Shown: piece by piece, positions 38,846-49,838 of the stretch
Layout: each line of letters begins with the position of its first letter
Position numbering within the stretch: the first letter of the stretch is position 1
Source of the DNA: Parelaphostrongylus tenuis
Taxonomy: Eukaryota > Nematoda > Chromadorea > Rhabditida > Metastrongylidae
Length of the DNA stretch: 64,000 nucleotides
Direction: 5' to 3'
NCBI GenBank assembly: GCA_019055375.1
Contig: JAHQIW010000755.1
Span: 1 to 64,000, forward strand
Position numbers and translations under genes: made by a program
The notes under the pieces: model-generated
Told to the model about the DNA's origin: nothing
The model's input: the letters and a program-made list of their open reading frames with translations, nothing else
The model's database searches: none

Positions 38846-39489
38846 ACACCAGTTCCAGTAGATAGATCAGCCACGCTTTGCTTAATGGGTCTCTAATGGG
38901 TAAACTTAGCATGGCATAAAGCCTTGCCAACTCCAACCCTTAGATGACTCATCTTATGGACCGACGGAGCGATGAGTTCAAGTATTGTTAATCCCTAACT
39001 CACTCAATTACCTGTACAAATAAACTAACATTATTTGTTCGTAAATCTTCCTTTTACTCAATCCAATCAGTGAAGTAAAAGACCTTGTGATCTACGTAGC
39101 AGTTTCGGTAATTGCGTCCCAGAGAGTCTTCTGAAGAGCCTAAAAAGGGACTGTTTAGTGTTGTTGTGCCTACGAAAGGCTTTTATCGCAACTATCCACA
39201 CACTGACTATCTTAAGAATGTCACTTATCCAGCAGGGTTCCGTGAAACAGATTTGACTACGGTATGATTGGCCACGAGCAACCTCAGTGTCCTTTAAAGA
39301 CTTACAGCGAACCCAACCAGATTTCTACAGACCATAAAAGCGACTTACTTCACTCAGTCGAGATATCTCATAACTCCAGGAGCTCACCTTGCTCGTGGAT
39401 AGTCCATTGTTCCTGATTCCTAGGGGTTATGTCCTTATGAAATGTTACAATGCCAAAAGGCTGTCGTATGTTAGAAATGCTCTAGTAGA

Positions 39490-39860
39490 TTGGGCAGACA
39501 CTTGGATGCCTCCGTAGCACCATCGCTCGTCCTCTACATGAGATGGGCTACTGGAAAAGGGCGTCTCGCTGGACACCTCATGCTTCGACTAACCACCACA
39601 CATGGCAAAGTACATTTGCCACATTGTGGACAATTTGTGCAGGACCATGGTATCACCGATCCACCTTGTAGCTCTGACATTGCTCCACTGGAATATCGCC
39701 TCTTCCGCGCTCTGAAGCATCATGTGCGCGAGGAAAACTCCAAAGACTCTAGCCAGTTCGAAAGTGACCTCAACGACTTCTTCGATCGCCAGCATCAGTC
39801 TTTCTGGGAGGAAGACATTCAACCTTTGCCCAGCAGATGATTTATTATTGAAGAATTGAT
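39490..39860 (+). pseudogene. Mariner transposase C-terminal remnant 1
   Basis: The open frame holds the DD(34)D C-terminus: CSSDIAPLEYRLFRALKHHV (equivalent of SPDLAPSDYHLF), REENSKDSSQFESDLNDFFD, SFWEEDIQPLPSR, then TGA. The stretch upstream corresponds to the second catalytic block in altered frame. The N-terminal DNA-binding half is absent. It is followed directly by a second, homologous remnant in the same orientation. Confidence 0.75.
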
Positions 39861-39894
39861 GTCTCTGAGTCAGTAATAATCGGATTGGCAAAAG

Positions 39895-40300
39895 CGTCGA
39901 GATGGAGGGTAATGATGGGCTGATGGGAGATGGGCTACCGGAAAGTGATGTCTCGATGGACACCTCATGCTTTGACCGACCACCGCACATTTCAAAGTCG
40001 ACTCGCCCAACTCTGGAGACTCTCCGCGGGACCACGGTGCTACCTACCGTTCCTCCTTGTAGCTCTGATATTGCCCTATCGGATTCTCGCTTCTTCCGCG
40101 CCTTGAGGCCACATCTGCGGGAGGAAGTCGCGAAAGACTCCAGCCAGCTCAAAAGTAATCTCATCGACTTCTTCGGTCGCCAACTTCAGTCATTCTGGAA
40201 GGAAGGCATTCATTCTTTGCCCAGTAGATGGTTGCATACCACTGATTATGGTGGCGACTACTTCATTGATTTATTGATTCCTTGTTGATTTATTGATTTT
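39895..40300 (+). pseudogene. Mariner transposase C-terminal remnant 2
   Basis: Homologous to the preceding unit, offset by about 390 bases and diverged. It reads DTSCFDRPPHISKSTRPTLE (DNARPH region), CSSDIALSDSRFFRALRPHL, KSNLIDFFGRQLQSFWKEGI and ends RWLHTTDYGGDYFID, the usual mariner terminus. Same strand as remnant 1, so either an old tandem duplication or two insertions. Confidence 0.75.
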
Positions 40301-40369
40301 TTTCAAAGATCATTAACAATTGACTCAACAGAAATGCTGAGATGCGAGAGTAATACTGGGCCACGTCAG

Positions 40370-40570
40370 AATTCGTGGTGGTGCGCTTCGACGTTGACTG
40401 AATGGCAGCTGGCGCGGCGCCATAGCTCGATCGATACGCCGCGCCATCGCGGCGATTCGCGCCCACGATGCGTCGCCGCGCCGCGAGTCGCCAGCCATTG
40501 CAGTGCCTCCATCGTCGCCGCGATCGCCGCCGGCGCCGCCGCTCGCCAGTGTTGTTGTTGTTGTTCTCTT
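40370..40570. other. GC-rich island with hairpin potential and TTG repeat
   Basis: Dense CpG and GC over about 180 bases (GGCGCGGCGCCATAGCTCG, CGCCGCGCCATCGCGGCGAT, GTCGCCGCGCCGCGAGTCGC), with several local inverted repeats, then (TTG)n at about 40553-40563. It stands out sharply from the AT-rich surroundings. Long ORFs on both strands are caused by low stop-codon density. It could be a promoter or 5' exon region of an unrecognised gene, or a GC-rich repeat. Confidence 0.5.
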
Positions 40571-41514
40571 GTCGTCCTGTTGCTTTATTGGCTCGATGGG
40601 GACGATGATGCACTCTCCGGGCCTCCATGTGACATTCATCACTTTCATTCATATTTCTAGGCCTATTCAGTCTGACAGGCCTATCTCTCTAGGCCTTTGG
40701 GTCTGATTTGTTTGTTTCTTTGACGATTTACGTTTCTGAAATGTTTACGTTTACTCGCCTAGCACATGCATCGATTTCGCGGCATACGACGGCCGAGCTG
40801 CTCGCCGCGCCCCACGCATTGATTTCCATGCGTTTGCGTTTCATTAGGAGCATTTCTTCTCTTTTTTCTCTAGTCTCTTTTGCGAACATTGAAGCAGGAG
40901 AGGCTTTTTCTGAGGAAGTGCAGATAAAAAGCTATGGGGCGTGTGCTTCTCTCACCTCTTCCCTCTCTTTGTGTCTCCTGAGAGCCTTAAAGTACCATAG
41001 AAACTACTGGTTCAGTGAGGAGTTGTATCAGAGAGGTTGTTCTCTTGTAGTTCTTTTATTGTTGGCGTAAATCGTTTCTCAGTAGTGACGTTATGACGCG
41101 AAACGTCTCGGAAGTGAGTGTGTGTCCAGATGAGACTATTGATGTATTGACGTGTACTCAATGCGTGTCACGAAAATTATTGATTTTGGGGACACCCTGG
41201 GTGTTCATTGGTGGGCTGGGGTGGGCTGGGTGAGGGCGTCTCCTAATCGGTGGGTTTCCTTCCTATGCTGCTATCCTTTTGCTTCACTCCACAACTTATT
41301 ACCCTCCTTATTTCCCCGTTGAGAACACGCTAATCGGCACGAATCATGATCTATATTCGGTTAAATTCACTATCGACAAAGAGCTTACGGTTTCCCTCCA
41401 ATACCTACCTTAATCCTCCCATTAACCGTCATGATTTTCAGATCGTCACCCAATCATTCACATATCCATACATATCTATATAATCATCTCTCCTGCATAG
41501 TTTAAAAAACGGAC

Positions 41515-41662
41515 GCTTTTGAAGAGTTGTGGTCTTAACAATTTCATAAGCTGAAGCCTCTAAACGTGCTTTCGCAATTTGTAATTTGAAGGAATTAATT
41601 GAGTTAGAAAAAACTTGATAATTTGATGGGGCCGCAACTTTCCATGAGGTGTAATTAACATA
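41515..41662. repeat. Short MITE, family GAGAGTTGTGGWCC, copy 1
   Basis: The ends GAAGAGTTGTGGTC and CCGCAACTTTCCATGAGG form an imperfect inverted pair, matching copies at 49,381-49,503 and 56,685-56,803. Confidence 0.5.
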
Positions 41663-41714
41663 ATTCCGTTGTTCCACCGTTCTATGGAGGATATCTTACG
41701 ATTTATCCTTTTTT

Positions 41715-41825
41715 TTTTGAATAAAACTTGCGCGAGGTCGGTATTTCTCCCCTCCAAAATCGATGGCTAACGTTTCGGCGATCTCGCCTTCGATAGAGCC
41801 TGGACATACTATAGTATGCCGGAGC
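41715..41825 (+). repeat. Fragment with GACGTTTCGGC motif pair
   Basis: CTTGCGCGAGGTCGGTA, then GGCTAACGTTTCGGCGATCT, then GATAGAGCCTGGACATA matches 37,790-37,860 in order and spacing. It is the same repeat without the left arm. Confidence 0.5.
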
Positions 41826-41829
41826 TAAT

Positions 41830-43790
41830 TATTCAATCAATACAATATATATATGTCGTAAAAATCGATTTCTAAGCCAAACTACCAATCGAGCTTTTGT
41901 ATGGAGACCCACCGCTGAGACACTTATTATATGAGATCGGTCACCGGTGTGTTGTGGCACACATTGTGGGAAATGAACCTCACTCAAACCAGAAAATAAC
42001 TTTGAGATAGGGGCGATATCACTTGTAAGAGTCAGGCAGTCCTCCCTTCTGTTCCTTCCTGAACCCTTGGGGGTCATTCACAAGGTCTCAAGGGTTTCCC
42101 GCCTATTTACGTAGGATATTCTCAGGGATTGCGATTTTCCTTCTACGTGGCGCGAAGATGTAGAGGATTTTACTAGCGTACACAAACATTTGTCGCACCT
42201 ATCTGCCTTCTCTTGTAGGTTCTTTTGAAAGTTCAATATGCGTAAGATCTGATTTTCCACATAACTTATTCATCATCCTTTTGCGAACGGCAGCATAATT
42301 GATATTGCCAGTGGCGCGCGATTTTTGTTCTTTACCAAAGATTTTTTTCTTTGTTTCGAAAAGTACTTCAGATTCTTTGTACGAGTCTGATAGAACATGA
42401 TTCTCTCTATAAGTCTGTATACGTTTTGTGCATATATACCTGCTATTTGCAAAGAAAAACTTTGAATGTGAAATGTAATTTCATTTTCGCGCTCATAGAG
42501 CGCTATATAAAAATCTTTTCAAGAATCAATATGTGCTTCAACTTTGACGAGATTTGAGCTATCGATTGAGCTTAGTGTTTCAATAAAAAGCGATGCACAA
42601 ACTTTTGCTGAGAAAATAAGGCAAACTGAGTATGAAATATAGCTTTCTTTTTGCTCCTACAGCGTACTACCAAGACCTTCTTGAGAACCAAGCGAAGTAA
42701 CGAAATCGTTGAGATTTGAGCTTTCGATTGATTACTTAAATTCCAGACAAAAAGCTTTGTTTAGCGAGAAGGACCCTTAGAATTTGAGGGCCAAAATGAT
42801 CCACAGACGGTGATATAGTGATAACATTATCAACAATAACATGATATTTAATAATGACATTATAACAACAGCAACGACAGTATAACAGTATGACTCAATT
42901 ACATTGTAACAATAGTAAAGGCATTGTTTAATATATAATATAATTTATATTCAGCTATATGATATTACATTTTGCATTACCTACACTATGAAATAAAATG
43001 TATATAGTAACTTGGGTTTTTTGCAGATTGAAGGTGAGCTACCCGCAAAAGGTCAAAATGTTTTCATATCTGGCCTTTAACATTGCTTTAGATCGAACAG
43101 GATTGAGTCCAAGACGAAAGAGAAGCACCAGAAGTATTTCGATCGCTACTGCCAGACAATCTCTTCTGGGGTGCCAAATGGACTAAATACATTTGTTTTT
43201 TCTGAAATTATCAATTCCCATGAGAATCCTCATGTCACCCATATCAACTCGTCTCTTTCATGGTGAATTCCGAAATCTCTTTTACATTTAGTTCGCAGAA
43301 ATGTGTTCATTTTTTGTGTATGCAACCTTAAGCTGTCGATCTACACATCTTGCTGGACGTCGTCGAAGGCTTAGAGTTATCTTGAAACCATACAGAATTT
43401 AACAACACGGCGCTGGCATCGTTGCGACCTTCCTCGTCATCATTTCATCCACTTTTTGTAGAATCTTTAACAGTAATTCTCTATTCGATTCAGTGACGTC
43501 ATCATCTTTTTACTCTCGATGAATATGCGATTGAGAATGAAGCGCAGTTCTCCTTCCCTCTATACATGATTCAAGCTCATAAAAAATTCAATTGTTGGCT
43601 AATAATTGATTATTATTGCATTTCCAAATGCCCTTAAATGCTGTGGTATAGGGGTAGTAGAAGAACATCTCAAAAATTAGATTATACTCTGCGTATTGTT
43701 AAATCAATGATCATATTTAGACTGGGGCTCAGCGGTCGTTCAGCTTTTTCCGTATTTCCAAAATCATGAGTAAATGCAATGAAACATGTT
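41830..43790. other. Repeat-rich AT DNA, no gene recognised
   Basis: 42.3-42.8 kb holds the recurring GCGCGATTT, CTACAGCGTACTA blocks. 42.83-42.91 kb is a degenerate AACA/ATAA simple repeat. The rest shows no feature. Confidence 0.4.
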
Positions 43791-43839
43791 TAAAACACTA
43801 TGTAATAAAGAAATATAGAATTCATCAACCTTCCTAGAG

Positions 43840-45150
43840 GTTTACCGCCTCCTCTTTGTGGCTGGGAGTGGTTCCTGGGTGTCGGGCCGCCAAGTTCAGC
43901 GAGGAACTCAACCCAGTATGGCCACCCAAGCTGAGAAGGAGTCCGATGTTCCCTTTCGGAAATCCCAGATAAGAGTAATACCGTTCCAGGAATGACCACC
44001 GTCTTGGTAGATATTAGTCGCAAAGTGGTAATCTGCGACTGATCCCCACAGGCCGGCGACTGCTCTAATGTGGTGACAATCTGAGGAAGCCCCGGTTAGG
44101 CTTACCTCGGGACTCAGGAGAAAAAAAACTGCTAAGCCAGCACATTATCCCTGTGCTGAGGCTAGCATAATCAGTGATGATGGGCCGTTTAAATATCAGG
44201 TATGAAGTAAGTATGAGGTCAGCAGCCAAATCTATAGAAAAGACGAGATTGTAAGTGCTTAAATACTGGCGGATCGTCCTTCTGGCGACATCACGGACTT
44301 TATGCATTTGATTCAATGCAGGGAGGGGGGTGGCCTCGAATACGGCAAATTATCTGCTGTACCCAAAATTAAGTTACCACAACTGTTCAGTCGTGTTATC
44401 ATTGATGGGTATACTTTGTTTCTTGCTCTAAGCACTCCTCTTCTGCCAGTAAACAAGTAAACTCCCCGTATCCATCCTCAGTATTATACTTAGTATTTAA
44501 TACCGTATATTTCATATTCAGCGAACACAAAGTTGTTTGAACAACCTCGTGTTCGCAGAATAGGAATTTACGGAACTATTCAATCACTGTCGGACATACT
44601 CGATAGTCGCTTATGGGAAATCACCATTTGATCTCCTTTTCATTCTAGGAAAAAGACTTTAGAATTTTTAGTTCTGATTTGATCACCGTTTATAAGCGTA
44701 TTCACCGTGAACATCTCTTACTTACTTTCTCGTATACTTGAAACGTTCGTTCTCACGAATTCTGTGGGCCCTAACACATGAAGATGTGCTGGTTTAGCTG
44801 TTCTGTTCCCCGGAGTTTTTCGAGATAAGCTTAGCCAGGACTTCCTCAGGTCCTCACCACATTGGAGCAGTCGTCAGCCCTTGTGGATCAGTGGGGATTA
44901 CCACTTTGCGATTAGTGGCTATCAAGACGGCGGTCATTTCTAATACGACTTAGTCTTAGCTGGGCTATCCCGAATAGAAACATCGAACTACTTCTTAGCC
45001 TGTACCTTTGTAGCTTGCACTGGGTAACTTTGCCGGCGGGTTGGACTCCCCGTTGTAGTTCGCAGTCCTATACTCGTGAACACCTCCCAGCTACGATGAG
45101 GCGGTAGACCATCTGGGATCGAACAACTCTCGTTGCAGTGTATATCCCTC
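43840..45150. repeat. 1.3-kb long inverted repeat (foldback)
   Basis: The left arm 43.84-44.2 kb and right arm 44.75-45.15 kb are inverted homologues. Blocks such as GCAAAGTGGTAATC, CGACTGCTCYAATGTGGTGA, TGAGGAAG and GCTAARCCAGCACAT occur in the left arm and, in the same order, in the reverse complement of the right arm. The outer part has GCTGGGAGKTGTTC and ACCGCCGTCTTG. Arms of about 350 bases surround about 550 bases of unrelated AT-rich DNA. No transposase is visible. The ORFs at 43,790-44,316 are shadows. Confidence 0.7.
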
Positions 45151-45944
45151 AAAGCTCCACATGGAAAGCATTTAGACTTCTTCGAGCGATAACAACATAA
45201 AAATAGATGTCGAAAACATTCTAAGGAGTGATTTTTTTACCAGAGCTATCAACCTTGACATAGAAACGATAATTCAGTGATCTTTAAGAATGAGCAGGTA
45301 TGAGGCCTTCAGTGTTAGGATCTATTCAGTACCATTTACTGAAATAAAGTAATAAATGACGTTTCGACTGTATCGCCTTTTTCAGAGCCTAAGATCAAAT
45401 TGACTGGCAGTCTAGTGGATTTTTCCATTTAAATTTTTGACACTTCCAAAATTGCTACCAATGTTGTGTGTTAAGTTTTCCTTCTTTTCTAAGCGTACTT
45501 CTACTAATGTAGTTGATTAAATCCATTAATATGTTTATTTTTGCTCTCAACAACTGGTTGGACATGACATCATTGTTAAACAAAGCAATAACTTTTTTTT
45601 TGGTTTGAATGATTTATTTTGTTTAGAGGTTTTTCAGTCGCGGTAATCATGACGACGATATATAAACTCCTATAGAAATTTTATTCTCTAATATATTCTT
45701 CATGGGTTTCTTTTGAACGTCACCAGTCCAGCCATGAATTATCGTCGTGTTCGCTTAGCTATACAAGTCCTGTTGATATATGATCAGTATCTATCGATGA
45801 TCCCAAATCACTTGGTCACGGGACCTATATCACCCTTACTTAGAGGTCCATCTACCTCCTGATATAGTCAGTACCTGACCGAGACGCAGTTGGATTATAT
45901 GGCGACGCCATTTACATCTCCTTTTATTAAGACGGTCATACTAC

Positions 45945-46345
45945 GTCATAAAAGGATAAAAAGAATGAAACTCAGCGTTAATCAAGCCCTTAAGGACCTG
46001 CCAAGCAATTTTCTTTATCAAGCATAATTTGAGGTGGCCTTGAATGCATATCTGGCCTTTACAATGGCTCTCGATGGCTTACCGATAGATCGGCCTCATG
46101 TGGCTATTCTATTGGACAGATCTTGTACCAAATCGCTTACCCTAGGGAGTAGACGGAAAACTTAGTGAGCTTTGAGCGTGGGATTCAGTCATCAACCACG
46201 TGCTCGTCTCAGAACACCTTTAACCTTTTTGACAACGACGTTGAAAGATTGCGCAGCACCACGATGTAACATTGTGATAGTGAGCTAATAACAACTCACA
46301 TCGTTGTCAAGCGGTTAACCACTGCGCCACACGCGCCTTTGTGTT
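45945..46345 (-). mobile_element. tRNA-derived SINE, 52.6-kb family, minus copy
   Basis: On the minus strand: head GCGTGTGGCGCAGTGGTTAA (A-box region), middle GGTACAAGATCTGTCC, then CATTGTAAAGGCCAGATATG and CATTCAA, then GGGCTTGATTAACGCTGAG and TTTTTATCCTTTTATG at the end. These are in the same order as the copy at 52,648-52,949, but more diverged. Confidence 0.65.
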
Positions 46346-46860
46346 ACCCTACAGCTTTCGTAGATCTGTGTGATTGCACTAAACAGTAATGCCAATTTTT
46401 CAGCTGGGGAGTAGTTTTTCTTCGTATTTTATCTTTAGGGCCTTGAAATTTCCAATTCGACTCGCTATAGATGGTTTCATAGATATAGGTTTCCTAAAGT
46501 GCATCTGATATGAGTGGGTCTTTTTTCTCTGTCTTTTCATCCAAAGAATTTATCCAAAAAATTGTTGCTTTGTCGAAGTATCACATTGGAATATCAATAT
46601 TTAGCTATCTTCATCTACTATCTTCTGCCTCTGCTTGGATTTTCTCGAGCATTTCGTCACTCAATAGTCGTTTTTGTTCTCAAAGAAGAGGTTATTTTGT
46701 AACAGTTTATGTTTTCCAAGCTATAAAAGTTCAAATTCGAAAGATGTTGCGGATTTTTATTCAATTATTAATAAATAGAGAAGTCGTTATTTTTACTACC
46801 TTTACACAGGGCATAATGTAACAAATACATCTAAAAATGTTAAATAGTATGCAAAACATT

Positions 46861-46930
46861 CGACCTCAGGCGGGAGTTGAACTCGCGTTCAACATGTACC
46901 GGAGACGTGCGCTACCACTGCACCACTAAA
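46861..46930 (-). repeat. Solo tRNA-like arm of the foldback family
   Basis: In reverse complement: GGTGCAGTGGTAGCGCACG (A box), GAACGCGAGTTCAACTCCCG (B box), GCCTGAGGTCG, then TTTT. Same layout as 53,368-53,447. No second arm is visible nearby. Confidence 0.6.
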
Positions 46931-46975
46931 GATTTGTAGTACTTATATGTTAGACGGGGACAAATTTATGAAGCG

Positions 46976-47530
46976 ATCTATTCGCTCAACAGAAGCTTTT
47001 CGTCAAAGTGTAGTAATCATTTGATGAATCTCTGGTTAGAGCCCTGCGTGGTCGGTTTTTCGAAACACCCTTTTATTACGCTGTAAAATTCAGGAATAAA
47101 ATTATGTTATGCACGATCACGTGTTTTTTTTTTTGGTAATCTCGCGTATATTTGCTGGAAAGAACTCCTTCCCTAGAGTGCTAGTACTTATTCGCTATCA
47201 CAAGTTTCGAAGAACTCGAAAACGTGTTTGATTTTTAGGAAAATCTTTTGATGGGGATTTTTCACGACATCGAGAGAAACTTTAGATAAAACGTATGCTT
47301 TTGATGTACGGAAAATTCTGTAAACGCTGATATGCCTTTCGTGCTTCCACCAAATTATACTCGTAAAAATGAAGGCGAAAAGCGAGTGAGAAACAAAATT
47401 TTATTCTGGATGCTACAGCGTTATAAAAGGATCTTTTTGAAAACCTTTGACGTGGGGCTGTAGCCAGAGCTTTAAGCTTTCGAATAAGGACTAATACTCC
47501 TATTAAAGATCCTGTCCAGCGAATGAAATT
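46976..47530. repeat. Long foldback element, family GCTGTAGC, copy B
   Basis: The left arm (ATCTATTCGCTC, TAATCATTTGATGAATCTCTG, CCTTTTATTACGCTGTA) and the right arm (47.39-47.53 kb, TGCTACAGCGTTATAAAAGG to CCAGCGAATGAAAT) are inverted repeats of about 140 bases. Homologous to copy A at 8.2 kb and copy C at 58.3 kb. No coding. Confidence 0.7.
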
Positions 47531-47539
47531 GGTTTATGA

Positions 47540-48335
47540 ATTTGTCGCCGTCTAATATATAAGTTCCAGATTTCCTTATTGTTATGCTTCAAAACACTGA
47601 TATGGCATTAGAAATATATCTAGTATACATAAAATCTTCAAAAGAGCAGTTGTTTTGAGGAAAGTACCAAGAAGAAAAAATGCTGCTTGATGTGAACTCG
47701 TGTCGAGTATACTTCAAAACAGTGATAGCCTTGAGAAAACGTCAAAAAACGCAAACACTGAAAACGAACTCCATCTGTTTTCCCATGTTTTTTCTAGTAG
47801 TATTCTTTTTCCTTCACATCTCATCATCGTCGTTCGCGAGAAATCTTTTTCTTCTACATCTCATCATCGTCATTCACGAGTTCACGAGAAATCTATCTAT
47901 CATCTATTGAAAGGCGGAAATGAGAGGTTTTTTTTCTCCATAGAAAAGTCTCATATAAAGTTCATGTTATCTATAAAACTTCTAGAGTAAATAGAACTTT
48001 TTTGACCTTCTCGATTTCTTTGTCTTTCTAGCAATCTAGAGATGAGCTTCATTAAGTCATCATCCAGATCTGACCTCAATTCTAGACTAATCCCCTCACT
48101 TTGCCTTTGATTTTTTATTTCTAATTAGCTTTAAGTTTTCGTCTCAGAGTGTGGTTTTCGTGTTCACAGAGTCTTTTAAAGATTTCTTGAACTGCATATG
48201 TTTGTAACACTTGAGACAATTCGTTGTCCATTGTTTTGATTCTATTGCTTTTTTTTTACGTCTACAGATGTATAATTGCTGATGATGTGATGAACTGCCG
48301 AATTATATGGAGTTTAAGAGAAAGAATGGTAGCAG
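47540..48335. other. AT-rich DNA, no gene recognised
   Basis: It contains a small local repeat: CTTCACATCTCATCATCGTCR and TTCKCGAGAAATCT, twice at 47.81-47.89 kb. The two overlapping plus ORFs around 47.7-48.0 kb have no splice or domain support. Confidence 0.4.
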
Positions 48336-48339
48336 AACA

Positions 48340-48430
48340 GGAGTCCTTATAGTGCAGTAGGTTGGCACGTGCCCCGGACAAGATGAGCTCCTGGTTCTAT
48401 TCCTTCTTGAGGCTCAAATCTTTACATATC
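48340..48430 (+). repeat. Degenerate solo tRNA-like arm
   Basis: TAGTGCAGTAGGTTGGCACG, CCTGGTTCTATTCCTTC and GAGGCTC keep the A-box, B-box and acceptor-stem order of the foldback tRNA-like units, with many changes. Confidence 0.45.
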
Positions 48431-48897
48431 ACTAAACATTATTGGGTTTATAGTCATAACATCATGCTATTGCTAGAGAAGCGGTTAAGTTAAAGGAATT
48501 CTTGTTGATTATATTTTTTAAAGTCCAATTAGTTCATCAACTGAGCCTAATCTTGTTGTTTTCCCTTCTAATCCGTCTAATTTCGACTCTCAAATATTCT
48601 CTTTTTGGCATTTTTTAGTCCGTCGTCGTCATTTGGTTAGTCGTCTATAATTCAAGTGATTACCATCAAAGTCTCCAATGACGGCTAACCATCGGAGCTG
48701 CTTTGCTGTAGATTATGCTTGCTGAACTTGAAATCGGCTACAATTTTCTTAGAGGCCAACTATTTCATTGCCTCTGACTGGAAGAGATCTCCCAATAGTT
48801 TTGTCGGGATCTTCAAAAGTAGTCGCAGATTTCTTTTGATATTAGCTGTTTCAGCTCGAGTGGATAGTAGCAAGGCAAAATGGATGAATTCCTTGCA

Positions 48898-49245
48898 TCA
48901 AATATACCTAAGAGGATTGAGTGAAAGGCAAAAATTCGACCTAGATGAGAGTTGAACCAGCGTTTCATCCATACCGAAGAAAAATCCTAAAAAGACAAGA
49001 AATCTTGGAATTATTTAGGGAGAATGGCTGTCAGCTTTACTCGGGATATCGCCTACCCGACCAAACCTGATAATGTTTGGTGGCTGCCAGCTATGATAGA
49101 AAGATAGTGAAAAATTAGTGGTGATTAAGCGGTGGCCTTAGTGGTGTAGTGGTAGCACGTCTCCACGGCATAGATGAAACGCTGGTTCAGCTCCCGTCTG
49201 GGGTCGAATTTTTGGTTACCATTCAGTTCTCTTAGGTATATTTGA
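48898..49245. repeat. Palindromic element with tRNA-like units, copy 2
   Basis: The outer ends TCAAATATACCTAAGAG (left) and the reverse complement of CTCTTAGGTATATTTGA (right) are a perfect 17-base inverted repeat, followed by AAAAATTCGACC on both arms. The right arm has an intact tRNA-like unit at 49134-49213: GGCCTTAGTGGTGTAGTGGT (A box), CTGGTTCAGCTCCCG (B box), GGGGTCG, then T5 at 49209-49213. The left arm keeps the B-box half only. The loop lies at about 49.0-49.1 kb. It lies about 600 bases upstream of the dot-1 start. Confidence 0.75.
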
Positions 49246-49380
49246 AACATCATAAAACTGCGAAAAAACAGTCAAAAAATAAGCAGTCTTAAGATTCATG
49301 ATATCAGTTTTATTCGATAAAGGCAATCCTGGGTCGCATCCCCGTCTCTCTTTCAGCCATTCAAGAGTTTACGACTTTTG

Positions 49381-49503
49381 TGGAGAGTTGTGATCCCATC
49401 AGTTTTCAAAGGTATTTTGGACTGATTCCTTCAAAAAAGATATTATGAGAGCACGCCTGAACTTAGACTTAGGCTCAAAAAATTAATAGGACCACAACTC
49501 CTC
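49381..49503. repeat. Short MITE, family GAGAGTTGTGGWCC, copy 2
   Basis: The left end GGAGAGTTGTGATCCCATCA and right end TAGGACCACAACTCCTCAT are inverted. It is 123 bases long, AT-rich, with no coding. It lies just upstream of dot-1. Confidence 0.65.
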
Positions 49504-49825
49504 ATTAGTGCCGAGTTTTTGATTGAATTAATGTGCAAGTAGCAACGATATCAAATCTCGTCTGCGTAATTAAGATTATCTGAGCCTAGAGAGCAAAAGT
49601 CATGAAAACATCTCATTTATTGGGCTTAGAATTAGCGTGTAATCACTTTCTATCTCTATTTAGCCTTTTATCTGCCCAAGCGTTGCGGGATGTTGCCTGT
49701 GAATGTTTAATCAGTTCATCGTCTTCTATATGAAGTTGATTTGTAAGCACTATATAAGCTAATGAGTTTTATAGCGAGTGTCGTTTATCGTTAGACTGAT
49801 TTTAGATAATGTATTACCGACTATA

Positions 49826-49838
49826 TTCTCGTTCAGAT
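49826..49838 (+). promoter_or_regulatory. Probable spliced-leader trans-splice acceptor of dot-1
   Basis: The pyrimidine-rich ATATTCTCGTTCAG ends two bases before the ATG at 49839. Nematode mRNAs often receive a 22-base spliced leader at such an acceptor, leaving a very short 5' UTR. No upstream donor exon was seen. The site is seen; its use is inferred. Confidence 0.55.

Noticed and set aside
40290..40660. Long Arg/Ala-rich ORFs on both strands
   Set aside because: Caused by GC-rich composition, which lowers stop frequency; no splice sites or domains.
43060..43090. SINE-like phrase CATATCTGGCCTTTAACATTG
   Set aside because: Only about 20 bases match the SINE family in reverse complement; too short to call a copy.
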